A stretch of 64,000 bases of DNA from SAR324 cluster bacterium (GTDB lineage Bacteria; SAR324; NAC60-12). The stretch lies in contig JADGAV010000003.1 of the NCBI GenBank assembly GCA_015231825.1, positions 241,524 through 305,523 of the forward strand, written 5' to 3'. The number at the start of each line of letters is the position of its first letter. Position 1 is the first letter of the stretch. The notes under the pieces are model-generated. The model was not told where the DNA came from and ran no database searches. It saw nothing but the letters and a program-made list of their open reading frames with translations. Below are positions 9,170 through 18,519 of the stretch, piece after piece. Made by a program: the position numbers and the translations under genes.

Positions 9170-9835
9170 TTGAATCTCACAAAATCCGATTTCTTCGTCG
9201 GAATGACGTCACTGACACTTCTGTTCTGGATTCAATCTGTATACCCGAAAGAAGTTTATGCACACCGGCCCGAAATTACTGAGGTGAAGGTCTATCTCTC
9301 TTCAAATAATCAGTTTCGCATTGAAATCATTTCTGATGTTTTAAATTTTATAAAAAAGGAGTTTGAAAATGAAGCTCAACATCGAGGATCAGCGAATTTT
9401 TTTGAGCAGATGGCAAGTGACGAGATCGAATCCTTGTTGACGTTGGCAGAACAACGTTTTCTTTCTGAATTGAAAATCCAAAACCAAAGGGGTGAAGAGA
9501 TATCTGTCAAAAAGCCCTCTTTTTTAAATGTGGGCCGTTTGCGAAAAGCAATGCAAATTTCTAACAATAACCAGCATGTGATCAGCGTCGTAACTCTTAG
9601 AGGAAATCTTCCTTCAGGCATTAAGTCCCTGCAGATCCAGTTGCCCAAAGATCTGGGAAAGAGTGTCTTACAAATCATCCGAACGGAGCGACAGGAATTA
9701 GAAGCGGCAGAAGCAAGCAAACCGATCATGCTGAAATCAGCAGATGAGCAATCCGACAATATTTTAAACGATTCTTTGATCTTTTTGAAGAAAACTGTTG
9801 AGCAGTTTTTTCCGGGGGAAGCCTCGTTAAATTAA
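9170..9835 (+). CDS. Secreted hypothetical protein
   Basis: I do not recognise this 221-residue protein. The TTG start is preferred because it gives a normal signal peptide (Lys in the n-region, then VGMTSLTLLFWIQSV, cleavage after VYA) and has AGGG about 8 bases upstream; ATG 9206 would remove the basic n-region. The mature protein begins HRPEITEVKVYL and looks alpha/beta with a long polar helix around residues 50-95. The first residues resemble soluble periplasmic domains that start Ala-His, but this is not enough to name a family. A YHYH lipoprotein gene follows after 43 bp, so they may be co-transcribed. Confidence 0.65.
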   Translation: MNLTKSDFFVGMTSLTLLFWIQSVYPKEVYAHRPEITEVKVYLSSNNQFRIEIISDVLNFIKKEFENEAQHRGSANFFEQMASDEIESLLTLAEQRFLSELKIQNQRGEEISVKKPSFLNVGRLRKAMQISNNNQHVISVVTLRGNLPSGIKSLQIQLPKDLGKSVLQIIRTERQELEAAEASKPIMLKSADEQSDNILNDSLIFLKKTVEQFFPGEASLN

Positions 9836-9884
9836 AAGCATCAACATTGTAAATTTCCCCACAAACCGAAAAACTGGAGTGAAA

Positions 9885-10967
9885 ATGAAAACAAGAAACG
9901 AATGCCGAAAAGGAAAGATCCGAGTCCTGGTTTACCCCTGCATACTGCTTCTTTCTGTACTGGTCTTTACAGGTTGCGGAGGGGGTGGCGGAGGAGGTTC
10001 TTCCTCCGATTCCGCCGCCGGCGGAACGATCGAAAACGATTCGACCAGCGGAACATCTTCTACGGTTCCTACAGGATCATCGGGTGTTTATGGACCATCG
10101 GGTCCTTCCGGCGTTTCTGGACCATCGGGACCATCCGGATCATCAAGTTCTTCCGGATCTTCTGGATCATCAGGTTCTTCCGGAACATCAAGTTCTTCCG
10201 GAACATCAGATTCGTCCACATCCTCATCCGGTCTGACGAATAGCGTCTCCATAACAACAGATGCCAATTATCGTTATATCGTTTCAAATTCAATTCCGGA
10301 GACTACCGATGCCTCAGATTTTTCAAGTCCTCACGACATGTCTGCTCAGTCGATCAGCTTAAGGATGCCCCTGAGCGGAAACTCCGCAACGGCGTTGACC
10401 CATATGGCTGACCAGCTCAGCGGCTTTCCTCAATACATCCTCGGAGCCGGTGTCGATGGGGTCATCCTCGAACCTACAACAGCTGAGGTAGAAAACTCCT
10501 ACAGTACTGTATGGGTAAAAGACGGACTTCCCTTTACTGGAGAAAACAATGCCCATGTTCAACCGGACGGGACTTATCACCGGCACGGCCGCTGGCTGAC
10601 CCTGAACACGGCCAGCTCCAGCGTACATTCTCCTATTATCGGCTGGGCTGGAGATGGATTTCCGATCTACGACCATTATGGTTATTCTGATCCCAATAGT
10701 GCCAGCAGTTCCATTGTTGAACTGGCCTCTAGCTACAAGCAACTTTCGGGATCCCGACCGAGCGACAGTCCGGGAGGAACCTATGACGGCACCTATGTTC
10801 AGGATTTTGAATACGTTGAGGGACTAGGGGACCTGGATCAATGCAACGGGCGGACAGGCGTCACTCCCGAATATCCAGGTGGCACTTATTATTATGTCGC
10901 CACTGACGAGTTTCCTGGCATGCCCCATTGTTTCAACGGGACCCCGGACGATACTGTCAAAAAATAG
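9885..10967 (+). CDS. YHYH-domain lipoprotein with Ser/Gly/Pro-rich linker
   Basis: A lipoprotein signal (VLVYPCILLLSVLVFTGC) leads to a lipidated Cys, then polyglycine and a low-complexity linker of about 80 residues made of S-S-G and G-P-S units. The C-terminal 200 residues form a YHYH-type domain: the namesake motif reads YHRH here (GTYHRHGRWL), with HSPIIGWAGDGFPIYDHYGY and a final CNGRTGVTPEYPGGTYYYV block ending in Cys. ATG 9885 is chosen over GTG 9879. The domain's function is unestablished; its many His and Asp residues suggest metal binding. It should sit in the outer membrane or periplasm on a flexible tether. Confidence 0.85.
   Translation: MKTRNECRKGKIRVLVYPCILLLSVLVFTGCGGGGGGGSSSDSAAGGTIENDSTSGTSSTVPTGSSGVYGPSGPSGVSGPSGPSGSSSSSGSSGSSGSSGTSSSSGTSDSSTSSSGLTNSVSITTDANYRYIVSNSIPETTDASDFSSPHDMSAQSISLRMPLSGNSATALTHMADQLSGFPQYILGAGVDGVILEPTTAEVENSYSTVWVKDGLPFTGENNAHVQPDGTYHRHGRWLTLNTASSSVHSPIIGWAGDGFPIYDHYGYSDPNSASSSIVELASSYKQLSGSRPSDSPGGTYDGTYVQDFEYVEGLGDLDQCNGRTGVTPEYPGGTYYYVATDEFPGMPHCFNGTPDDTVKK
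10075..10232 (+). repeat. Coding low-complexity tandem repeat (Ser-Ser-Gly / Gly-Pro-Ser units)
   Basis: Nine-base units close to TCT-TCC-GGA and TCG-GGA-CCA recur many times inside the YHYH lipoprotein gene and encode its flexible linker. Such in-frame repeats can change length by slippage while keeping the frame. Confidence 0.75.
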
Positions 10968-11001
10968 GATGGATTTTTATAAATTTCAACTCTTTCAAAA
11001 A

Positions 11002-11027
11002 TCATTCAGCATCCTGATGCTGAATGA
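11002..11027. promoter_or_regulatory. Perfect 12-bp-arm inverted repeat
   Basis: TCATTCAGCATC (11002-11013), a CT spacer, then GATGCTGAATGA (11016-11027) form an exact inverted repeat between the YHYH gene stop and the Gfo/Idh start. No T-run follows on either side, so an operator or mRNA hairpin fits better than an intrinsic terminator. Confidence 0.5.
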
Positions 11028-11095
11028 CTCGTTCAGGGCATTCCAAATCGTGTCCAGCTTTGTTAAAACTTTCATTTTCAGGAAAGAAACCACAA

Positions 11096-12058
11096 ATGAT
11101 CAATGTCGGATTTATTGGTGCAGGAGATATTTCATATCTGCATGGTGAAGCTTTGCAGCGCTGTGCAAACGCTCAATTGCGGGGCCTCTGGAGTGTCGAC
11201 CCCGGATTGGCAAAAGAAAAATGTAAATTGTTCAGTTGTCAGAATTTTAACTCTGCAGAAGCATTGGTGAATGACCCGCAAATCGACGTCGTATTCATTC
11301 TTACCAATATGGAAACCCACCACGATTATGCGATCCTCGCCATGGAAGCAGGAAAACATGTGCTGGTCGAAAAACCAATTGCTTCTTCCTGTGCAGAAAT
11401 CGAGTCAATGAAAGCAGCTGCACAGAAACAGAATGTGATTTTTGCACCCGGTCATAACTATATCCACGAAGAAAGCCTGATTCGCACAAGAGAGCTGATC
11501 GAAACCGGAAAATTGGGCGATTTAACTGCAATCTATATTATGTATCACATTCATCATCCTGAAGAAGTGGCGATGCGTTACCCGGGTGTGATTCGGCAAA
11601 TTCTCACCCACCATTCTTATATTTTATTGTATTTGGCAGGGGTTCCCGAAAGCCTTTCTGCTATGAAAACCGTTGTCCATTACAAAGAATTTACAGGAGA
11701 GGACATCGCGATGGTCAATTTTAAAATGAAAAATGGTGCCTTAGCCCATTTCAGTGCAAATTTTGCGGCAGATGACCATTCCAATGATCCCTGGACCTTT
11801 GTGGTGAAAGTGATCGGCACCAAGGGAGCAACTCGATTCAGCTACCGCGACTGGGTCGAAAACAAACCTGCTGAAGTGCATTCACAAACTTATTCCGCTT
11901 ATCCTTACAGCGTGATTAACGAAGATCGCTTTTTTATCGAGGAATGCATCCAAAAGGGGACTCCGCCGTTATCGACCATTGATGATGCCCTGATCTGCCA
12001 AAAAATAGTGGAAGCATCTGAATTGTCGGCAGCTGAAGGCCGCATGGTCCACCTTTAG
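11096..12058 (+). CDS. Gfo/Idh/MocA-family oxidoreductase
   Basis: The 320-residue NAD(P)-dependent oxidoreductase starts at ATG 11096, where AGGAAAG lies about 10 bases upstream and the Rossmann strand INVGFIGAGDIS begins; an upstream in-frame start would add 24 unrelated residues. The family signature EKP is in VEKPIASS (about residue 93), and the C-terminal beta-sheet domain follows. Family members oxidise or reduce sugars, inositols or related polyols. The next gene downstream, an SDR, is in the same direction about 110 bp later. Substrate unknown. Confidence 0.9.
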   Translation: MINVGFIGAGDISYLHGEALQRCANAQLRGLWSVDPGLAKEKCKLFSCQNFNSAEALVNDPQIDVVFILTNMETHHDYAILAMEAGKHVLVEKPIASSCAEIESMKAAAQKQNVIFAPGHNYIHEESLIRTRELIETGKLGDLTAIYIMYHIHHPEEVAMRYPGVIRQILTHHSYILLYLAGVPESLSAMKTVVHYKEFTGEDIAMVNFKMKNGALAHFSANFAADDHSNDPWTFVVKVIGTKGATRFSYRDWVENKPAEVHSQTYSAYPYSVINEDRFFIEECIQKGTPPLSTIDDALICQKIVEASELSAAEGRMVHL

Positions 12059-12166
12059 CCCAAACAGCTGTCCAAATATCAAAATGTCTCAAGGAAGGAA
12101 AAATACAATGCAATGCATGAATTCATCAAGAGAATATGATTTCAACTCCATTAGAAAGGAATACAA

Positions 12167-12871
12167 ATGAATGTAACAAATAAAAAAGCGCTCATTTTTG
12201 GAGGGACTTCAGGCATTGGTCTCGCCACTTCAAAAATCCTGGCATCCCTCGGTGCAAGAGTTACCGCGGTCAGTCGCAATCCAGAAAAAGCGGGTGATGT
12301 TCCCGAAGGGATCACACTCAGAAAATGCGATGTTCGAAATCGTGAAGCGCTTCAGCAGCTTTTTAAAGAGTGCGCTCCTTTTGACATCCTGGTGAATGCA
12401 GCAACAGGAGGCACAAGGGCGATGGGACCCTTTCTGGAGATGGACATGGATGGCTATCAAGCCTCTTTTGATAAACTTTGGGGTTATGCGAATGTCGTCC
12501 GTTTTGGGACCGAGCATATGAGCGAAGATGGAACTGTTGTGCTGGTCAGCGGAACCCCGGCGCGCCGGGCAAAACCCGGGCAGGTATCACTGGCTTCAGT
12601 CGGTGGAGCGGTAGAGGCATTCGTTAAAAGCGTGGCACAGGAAATCACACCGCGCCGCTTAAACGTGGTCTCTCCGGGAATTATTGACACTCCGATGGTT
12701 CCACTCCAGGGACAAGAGCGTGAAGATCTTTACAAGAAGAGGACCGCAGGTCATTTGATCCCCCGTGCGGGTACGGCAGAAGAAGTTGCTCAGGGCATTT
12801 TGTTTATGATCCAGAATGATTTTGTCACCGGAACGACAATTGATGTGGATGGAGGTTCACTGCTTTCCTAG
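12167..12871 (+). CDS. SDR-family protein lacking the catalytic Tyr-Lys pair
   Basis: This is a 234-residue Rossmann-fold short-chain dehydrogenase/reductase family member with the cofactor loop GGTSGIG (12-18), D55 in CDVRN, NAAT (77-80) and the SPG-to-DTP segment after the active site (169-175). The region normally reading YxxxK is LASVG (142-146) before GAVEAF, so the catalytic Tyr and Lys appear replaced by Leu and Gly. S128 remains. It may be one of the divergent SDRs with altered or no oxidoreductase activity. AAGGA precedes the ATG. Its 3' end overlaps the convergent TRAP permease gene by 15 bp. Confidence 0.88.
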   Translation: MNVTNKKALIFGGTSGIGLATSKILASLGARVTAVSRNPEKAGDVPEGITLRKCDVRNREALQQLFKECAPFDILVNAATGGTRAMGPFLEMDMDGYQASFDKLWGYANVVRFGTEHMSEDGTVVLVSGTPARRAKPGQVSLASVGGAVEAFVKSVAQEITPRRLNVVSPGIIDTPMVPLQGQEREDLYKKRTAGHLIPRAGTAEEVAQGILFMIQNDFVTGTTIDVDGGSLLS

Positions 12872-14938
12872 CTCAAATCTGGATGAAGTACGAAAACTCT
12901 TCAGGAAAATAAGACCCAGCACCGCCAAACCAATCAGGTGAATCCACCATGACAGCGGCCAAAGCAGTAAAACAGCGCAAGCTGTGCTCAATAGCCGCTC
13001 CAGCAAATTCAGGCGAGCTTCCATAAAACCTTCTAAACCTGCAGCAAACGCATAGAGGCCGAAAAGTGCAAAGAAGAAAATCATCAAATCGTTTGCCAGG
13101 GAGCCTCCGATAAACGGGGTGTAGGCAAACAGCAGGGGGATGATGTAAATCCCCTTGGCCAGCTTCCACGATTGAAGGCCGGTTTCTGTCGGTTTGGTGC
13201 CTGCAATAGCGGCGGCAGTGAAAGCTGCCAACGCAACAGGAGGTGTCACATTGGAATCCTGGCTCAGCCAGAAAACGATCAGATGGGCCGAGAGCAATGC
13301 AAAGGTCATCGTATGCTCACTCAATACCGCTTCACGCACTATTCCCGCCATATCCACAGGGATCGCATCGACAATCATCCTCGCAGCGGCAGTTGACATA
13401 GGGTTGCCGATCTCCGCCATCTTGTCCGGTGCAGCAAGCATGAATATTGCCTTGGCGGTCTCGGGGATGTTACCGATACTCAATGCATCAACGAGGATTC
13501 CATCAGCTATCAAAGCATGAAGTGCCGGAGCTGATAAGGTTCCGAGGACGATGTAGGCGGCAGTCACCGGAAGCCCCATTCCGAGTACCAATGAAGCCAA
13601 AGCGATCAAAGCGATGGCGATCACCATGCTGTGCCCGGCCCACTCACTGATCATCAGCGAAAACGTGTTGCCAATGCCGGCCGTGGCGATAATATTGACA
13701 ATCAAACCGACTGAACAGAGCAGGATGGCCGTCATTACCATGTTCTGGGCTCCCATGGACATTGCTTCAATGATCGCTTTCGGTCCCATCTTGTTTGGAG
13801 AAAACCAGGAGGAAATGATGACGGCTACAATACTGATTCCGGCAGCATAGGTCGGTGTAAAACCATAGATCAGCAATGCGATCAGGACACTGATCGGCAA
13901 AAGGAAAACAATTCCTCCCTTTTTGAAAACGTCAAGAGCTGAAACGATTTCATTGTCCAGGGCGTGGACATAGCTCCGTTTTGCTTCAATGCGGACAAAG
14001 AAACCAACCGTCGCAAAGTAGAGAACTGCCGGCAGGATGCTGACCAGGACGATGGTGTTGTAAGAAATCTGCGTGTAGGTGGCCATCACAAATGCCCCGG
14101 CCCCCATGATTGGCGGCATCAACTGACCGCCTGTCGAAGCCGCTGCCTCCACCCCTCCTGCAAACTTGGCCGGAAAACCGGCACGTTTCATCAATGGAAT
14201 TGTGATAACACCGGTTGAGGCGGTATTCGCTACGGCCGAACCGGATATTGTTCCCATCAGACCGGAAGCCATCACCGCAACCAATCCAGGCCCCCCAACC
14301 ATTCTGCCTGCCACAGCACGGGCCAAATCGATCACGAATTCCCCTGCACCGGAGCGCAAGAGAAAGGCGCCAAAAAGAATGAACATGAAAACGTAAGTCG
14401 ATGAGATGCTGGCGATAGTCCCAAAGAGGGCGTCATCCCCATAAACACTGCGAAACAGAATTGTCTCGCTGGAGAGACCGGCAAATTTGAAAATACCATC
14501 AATCTGCCCTCCCCACCAGCCAACGTAGCTGAGAGCGATGATGATTAGGACGGGGATAAACCAGCCTGCAACACGGCGCGTGAACTCGAGGGTACATAGA
14601 ATCAAAATGATGCCGGCAGCCCACTCGGAGCTCACCAGGTGTACACCCCGCTCATAGATCGCATCTTCCCTGGCAATCAGGTAGAGAGCCGATCCTGCAG
14701 CCAATATTCCCAGCATGATATCCAGGAAACGTGTCAGCAGGGTAGCTTTTTTTCGAAGCGGATAAACGAGAGCAGCCATCAAGGCAAAACCGGCAAAATG
14801 CAAAGAATTCTGCCACAGGGAGGAGAGCACTGAAAGCACATTAAACCAGATGTGCATCAGTGCGATTGCGACACCTAAAATGACGAGCAGGCGGGTTGGT
14901 TCAGGACGCAATTCTGGTTCAATAGCGTTTGACTTCAT
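12857..14938 (-). CDS. TRAP transporter fused permease (4TM/12TM, DctQ-DctM fusion)
   Basis: At 693 residues with about 16 or more hydrophobic segments, this is a fused small-plus-large TRAP permease of the kind paired with TAXI binding proteins. Typical stretches are GLMGTISGSAVANTASTGVITIP split across residues near 215-235, EAAASTGGQLMPPIMGAGAF, and LGMGLPVTAAYIVLG. It imports an organic acid or amino-acid-like solute by sodium or proton symport. The TAXI binding-protein gene lies 63 bp upstream on the same strand. The 3' end overlaps the SDR gene tail to tail by 15 bp. Confidence 0.94.
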   Translation of the reverse strand: MKSNAIEPELRPEPTRLLVILGVAIALMHIWFNVLSVLSSLWQNSLHFAGFALMAALVYPLRKKATLLTRFLDIMLGILAAGSALYLIAREDAIYERGVHLVSSEWAAGIILILCTLEFTRRVAGWFIPVLIIIALSYVGWWGGQIDGIFKFAGLSSETILFRSVYGDDALFGTIASISSTYVFMFILFGAFLLRSGAGEFVIDLARAVAGRMVGGPGLVAVMASGLMGTISGSAVANTASTGVITIPLMKRAGFPAKFAGGVEAAASTGGQLMPPIMGAGAFVMATYTQISYNTIVLVSILPAVLYFATVGFFVRIEAKRSYVHALDNEIVSALDVFKKGGIVFLLPISVLIALLIYGFTPTYAAGISIVAVIISSWFSPNKMGPKAIIEAMSMGAQNMVMTAILLCSVGLIVNIIATAGIGNTFSLMISEWAGHSMVIAIALIALASLVLGMGLPVTAAYIVLGTLSAPALHALIADGILVDALSIGNIPETAKAIFMLAAPDKMAEIGNPMSTAAARMIVDAIPVDMAGIVREAVLSEHTMTFALLSAHLIVFWLSQDSNVTPPVALAAFTAAAIAGTKPTETGLQSWKLAKGIYIIPLLFAYTPFIGGSLANDLMIFFFALFGLYAFAAGLEGFMEARLNLLERLLSTACAVLLLWPLSWWIHLIGLAVLGLIFLKSFRTSSRFELGKQ

Positions 14939-15001
14939 TGACAGAAAACTCCGGAACCGTCTGCGGCCATCCCTGAACAGGGAGACCGCGAATTTGAATG
15001 A

Positions 15002-16024
15002 TCAGTTGGCAAGCAAACGAGCTGGAACATTGATCCCGACTTCCTTGTAATATTTGGCTGCCCCGGGGTGCAGCGGCATTGGCAGACCAGCGATTGCTTT
15101 TTCAATCCCCATCGCCTTCGTGGCACCATGAATGGCGTTCAAAAAAGGCAAATTTTCATAGATGGTTTTGGTGATTTGGTAGACAGCATCTTCATCGACA
15201 TCAGCACGTACGCCCAGGAAGTTAGGCTGGGCGATGGTATTGATGGCCTTGGTCTGGCTGGGATAGGTGCCGGCAGGAACAACGTAACGTGTCCAAAGAT
15301 TCATGCCGCCGTCTGCCTGTTTGACTTGCTCGTCAGTTAAATCAAGCACCACAATATCATCACCAATGTTAGCCATGGCCTTGGTGACCGCACTGACGGG
15401 AACACCGGCCGGAGTGCCCATGCCCGCGACCTGACCATTTTGCAGGGCGTCAGCGGAGGGACCGTAACCGGCATAGACCAGGTTATAATCGGTTTTCACG
15501 TCAATTCCCAGGTTTCCCAGCAAGACAGTATTGGAGCCGATCGTACCAGAATTCTTGGTACCCAACGCCATCGACTCTCCTTTCATACCGATCAGATCGG
15601 CGACAGTGCCTGTTTTGGAGAACTTTTTATTAACGACGAAATGTTCGACGTTTTGCCAAAGCATCGTCACCGAACGCAGGTTTCTCTGCGGACCTGCTGA
15701 TTTGATCGGCCCCGTTCCCTGCCATGCATAGGAACCAAAAAGTCCTTGAAGAATGGCAAACTGCACTTCATTTTCTCTCAGCAGTTTGATGTTTTCACCA
15801 GAACCGGCGGAGCTGATGGCAGACATACCAATCTTCTGTTTTGGCTGCAGCTTGACTTTGACAAGCGTTGACAAGGCAACCCCGACCGGGTAGTAGGTTC
15901 CGCCCGTCGAGGCAGTGGCCAGTAAATAGTTTCGTTCTTCTGCCGCCTGAACCGTGCCGACCGAGCCGAACAGCATGGCGATTGCCAGTGAAAGCAACAT
16001 GAATTGTCTGATCTTTGTCTTCAT
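15002..16024 (-). CDS. TAXI-family TRAP solute-binding protein
   Basis: The 340-residue protein has a Sec signal peptide (LLSLAIAMLFGSVGTVQA, cleaved near residue 28) and the TAXI hallmark LLATASTGGTYYPVG at the mature N-terminus, followed by SAGSGENIKLLRENEVQFAI. It should bind substrate in the periplasm and hand it to the fused permease encoded 63 bp downstream. GAGGA precedes the ATG. Known TAXI ligands include glutamate-like acids and 2-oxoglutarate, so an amino-acid-like or dicarboxylic ligand would suit the surrounding catabolic genes, but this is not shown by the sequence. Confidence 0.93.
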   Translation of the reverse strand: MKTKIRQFMLLSLAIAMLFGSVGTVQAAEERNYLLATASTGGTYYPVGVALSTLVKVKLQPKQKIGMSAISSAGSGENIKLLRENEVQFAILQGLFGSYAWQGTGPIKSAGPQRNLRSVTMLWQNVEHFVVNKKFSKTGTVADLIGMKGESMALGTKNSGTIGSNTVLLGNLGIDVKTDYNLVYAGYGPSADALQNGQVAGMGTPAGVPVSAVTKAMANIGDDIVVLDLTDEQVKQADGGMNLWTRYVVPAGTYPSQTKAINTIAQPNFLGVRADVDEDAVYQITKTIYENLPFLNAIHGATKAMGIEKAIAGLPMPLHPGAAKYYKEVGINVPARLLAN

Positions 16025-16682
16025 TTTTTCCTCTTCATTTTAGTGGTTTATTTCCCAAATGCCTCCGACCGCTCCTGATTTTGCACGGTCCATAAAGCTG
16101 ATTCATTTCTGCAGGGAATCCTCAATAAATTCTGATAATACCGCCCACTGCATCCACCCTGTTGTCCACTTGCTATTTATTTACTCCCCGTTTACTGAAC
16201 TTGACCCAATCAACGAGGAAAAAGCGACTGGAGAAAGCAGCATTAACCAGAATATTGTAATGGCGGGTTTTACAACAATGCTTTTTGCTATGCCGACTCT
16301 TCCTTTAGGGAAGAGCAAATTTATTTTGCTTTTCGTCGTTTGTTCTGAAGAAAGAGAATGCGTTTTGCTCTCCTTCTGCATACCATCGAAAAAGCAAGAT
16401 AGCCAAGCTTAAAGTGATAAATTTTTCATGTCAAGATAGAATCCAGTAATAAGTGACAGGGGAAACCGAACTCGTCGAAACTGATCCTGAAATTTAAGGA
16501 AAAAGGCAGAAAACTTAGTCTGAATTTGTGAAAAATCCCTATCGTGTTCCCCGGAAAAACGATTTCCAAAACAAAAATCAAAATGGGTGACTTCATCTGA
16601 AAATTTGCATGTCCTGAGATTTTCGTATTTGAAGAAATTTTTTTCCAAAAGTCTATTCACTTCAGTCTAAATTCTTGGTCAA
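16025..16682. other. 658-bp intergenic region upstream of the TRAP operon
   Basis: The region lies after the Gfo/Idh-ThuA operon and before the TAXI-TRAP operon, both on the minus strand. It should contain the TRAP promoter and the terminator of the upstream operon, but no strong terminator is visible. A hairpin CTCTTCC-TTTAG-GGAAGAG sits at 16297-16315 without a following T-run. Frames in it look non-coding. Confidence 0.5.
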
Positions 16683-17741
16683 CTAAATTATTTTTACGGT
16701 TTGTCCGGATTGATGAGATCTAAAACAGGCGTCCAGCAGCTTTTGAATTCTTGCTCCCTGTTCAAAATCCGGTTGGGCGTTTTTTCCGGTTCGCACACTT
16801 GTGATAAATCGTTTAAAAATATTGGGAGTCGCTTCACACGCAATGGGTACAAAGGAGGAAGTTTCAACATTATCTCCTCGGCAAAGCATCAGATGATCCA
16901 TAGATTCATCCAAATTGATCTTGATCGCGCCTTGATCAGCAAAAATTTTTAAACTTAGACTGTTCACCTGCCCCGTTGCCCAGCGGCTTGTGTGAACTGT
17001 GCCTATTGCGCCATTTTCATATTCACAGGTGATGATGGCCGAATCATTAGCATCCAGGCGATATTCTCCGATTTGATCATTTTCTGCTTTATGAAAAGTT
17101 TTGAGGAGACAATGAACGGAGGCGAGGGGCCCAATCGGAAAGGTGGCAAAATCTAGAATATGAACACCAACATCCCCCAAAACGCCTTTACTCCCATGTT
17201 TTTCCGACAGTCTCCACAACCATTTAGGTTCTTTCCGCCAATCTCCCCAGACTTTTGCAGTCAACCAGGTTTGAAGATAGCTGGCCTCGACATGTTTGAC
17301 CTCCCCGATTTTACCGTTTTGTATCAACTCTCTTGCCTTTTGGAGCGCCGAGGCGTTTCGATAAGTAAAATTCACCATGTTGATCAGCTGCTTTTTTTTG
17401 GCCGCATCCGCCATTTTTTTTGCATCAGCATAATTCAAAGCGAGTGGTTTTTCGCAAAGCACGTGAAGGTTTTTTTCAATGGCCTTCAGCGAAATCGAAC
17501 AGTGTGAATCATCTGGAGTGACAATGCTGACAGCATCCAGGTCAGGGTCTGCAATAAACGGTTCAAAATCTGGGTATACCTTGTGGATCTGATGCTTTTC
17601 CGCAAAAACCCGGGCCCGATCGAAATCAATGTCAAAGGCTGAAAGAATATGACATCCCCCGACTTCTTTAAATTTGGCAACATGATTGGCAGCCATTCCT
17701 CCGGTGCCGATTATTCCCAAATTGATTGTTTCGTTTCCCAT
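16683..17741 (-). CDS. Gfo/Idh/MocA-family oxidoreductase
   Basis: This 352-residue NAD(P)-dependent oxidoreductase has the dinucleotide motif GIIGTGGMAANH (8-19), the EKP signature in LCEKPLALNYADA (about residue 95) and the catalytic-region motif DVGVHILDFATF (about 190). Members act on sugars, sugar acids or cyclitols, often through 3-keto intermediates. It starts 1 bp after the stop of the ThuA gene, so the two are translated from one message. ThuA partners with similar oxidoreductases in trehalose and sucrose use in rhizobia, so a glycoside or polyol is a fair guess for the substrate. Confidence 0.92.
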   Translation of the reverse strand: MGNETINLGIIGTGGMAANHVAKFKEVGGCHILSAFDIDFDRARVFAEKHQIHKVYPDFEPFIADPDLDAVSIVTPDDSHCSISLKAIEKNLHVLCEKPLALNYADAKKMADAAKKKQLINMVNFTYRNASALQKARELIQNGKIGEVKHVEASYLQTWLTAKVWGDWRKEPKWLWRLSEKHGSKGVLGDVGVHILDFATFPIGPLASVHCLLKTFHKAENDQIGEYRLDANDSAIITCEYENGAIGTVHTSRWATGQVNSLSLKIFADQGAIKINLDESMDHLMLCRGDNVETSSFVPIACEATPNIFKRFITSVRTGKNAQPDFEQGARIQKLLDACFRSHQSGQTVKII

Positions 17742-17742
17742 G

Positions 17743-18519
17743 TTATTTGAACCCCGCTTCTCCGGGTTTATGAACAGAGTGACCTTTTATTACAATTTTT
17801 TCCGGCGCTTTTTCAACAGGAATATTCGGGCAGTTGTCGATCCATCTAAGCCCGGTCGCCGCCCATTTGACCGCGTTTTTCAGTACCAGTTTTACCGACT
17901 CATTATAGTAGATTGGGTAGCTTTCATGCCCGGATCCAAAATAAAATATGTTGCCGGCTCCGCGCCGGTAGGTCACTCCGGACCGGAAAACTTCTCCTCC
18001 TTCAAACCAGCTGATAAAGATAACTTCATCCGGTGTGGGAATAATGAAAGGTTCGCCATACATTTCTGAATTTTCTACTTCAAAATAACGGTCAATCCCC
18101 TTGACAATCGGATGGGCCGGATTGACCACCCACAAACGTTCTTTCTCGCCAGCCTCCCGCCAAGTGAGGGAGCATGAAGTCCCCATCAGCTTTTTAAAAA
18201 TTTTTGAATAGTGCCCAGAATGTAAGACAATCAATCCCATTCCTTCCCAAACCCGTTCCTGGACTCGATGGACAATCTCATCGGAAACCTCTTGATGGGC
18301 ACAGTGTCCCCACCAGATGAGGACATCGGTGTGTAACAGAGTTTCCTTGCTCAAGCCATGTTCGAATTCCTGAAGAACCGCCGTCCGGGTTTCAATTTCA
18401 GGATCATCACTCAATCCGTTAGCAATGCAGGTATGCATTCCATCCGGATAAATTTTTTTTACCTCCGCATTGCTACGTTCGTGAATGTTTTCTCCCCAAA
18501 CTGTCGCTCGAATTCCCAT
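17743..18519 (-). CDS. ThuA-domain (trehalose utilisation-like) protein
   Basis: The 258-residue protein has the ThuA fold, a class I glutamine-amidotransferase-like domain. Recognisable pieces are the early [44 protein letters not shown], and [19 protein letters not shown] near the end. The family is linked to carbohydrate catabolism, mostly next to Gfo/Idh oxidoreductases, as here. AAGGAAACA precedes the ATG. The biochemical reaction is not settled in the family; the protein is cytoplasmic with no signal peptide. Confidence 0.9.
   Translation of the reverse strand: MGIRATVWGENIHERSNAEVKKIYPDGMHTCIANGLSDDPEIETRTAVLQEFEHGLSKETLLHTDVLIWWGHCAHQEVSDEIVHRVQERVWEGMGLIVLHSGHYSKIFKKLMGTSCSLTWREAGEKERLWVVNPAHPIVKGIDRYFEVENSEMYGEPFIIPTPDEVIFISWFEGGEVFRSGVTYRRGAGNIFYFGSGHESYPIYYNESVKLVLKNAVKWAATGLRWIDNCPNIPVEKAPEKIVIKGHSVHKPGEAGFK

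Noticed and set aside
10069..10293. Met/Arg-rich minus-strand frame opposite the YHYH linker
   Set aside because: It is the mirror of the Ser/Gly repeat; the repeat pattern explains its composition.
16297..16315. Hairpin CTCTTCC/GGAAGAG as a terminator
   Set aside because: No T-run on either strand and no gene ends next to it in the right direction.
16059..16412. 117-codon frame on the plus strand upstream of the TAXI gene
   Set aside because: No ribosome site, Cys/Ile/Phe-rich atypical composition and no recognisable domain; it lies in the promoter region of the TRAP operon.
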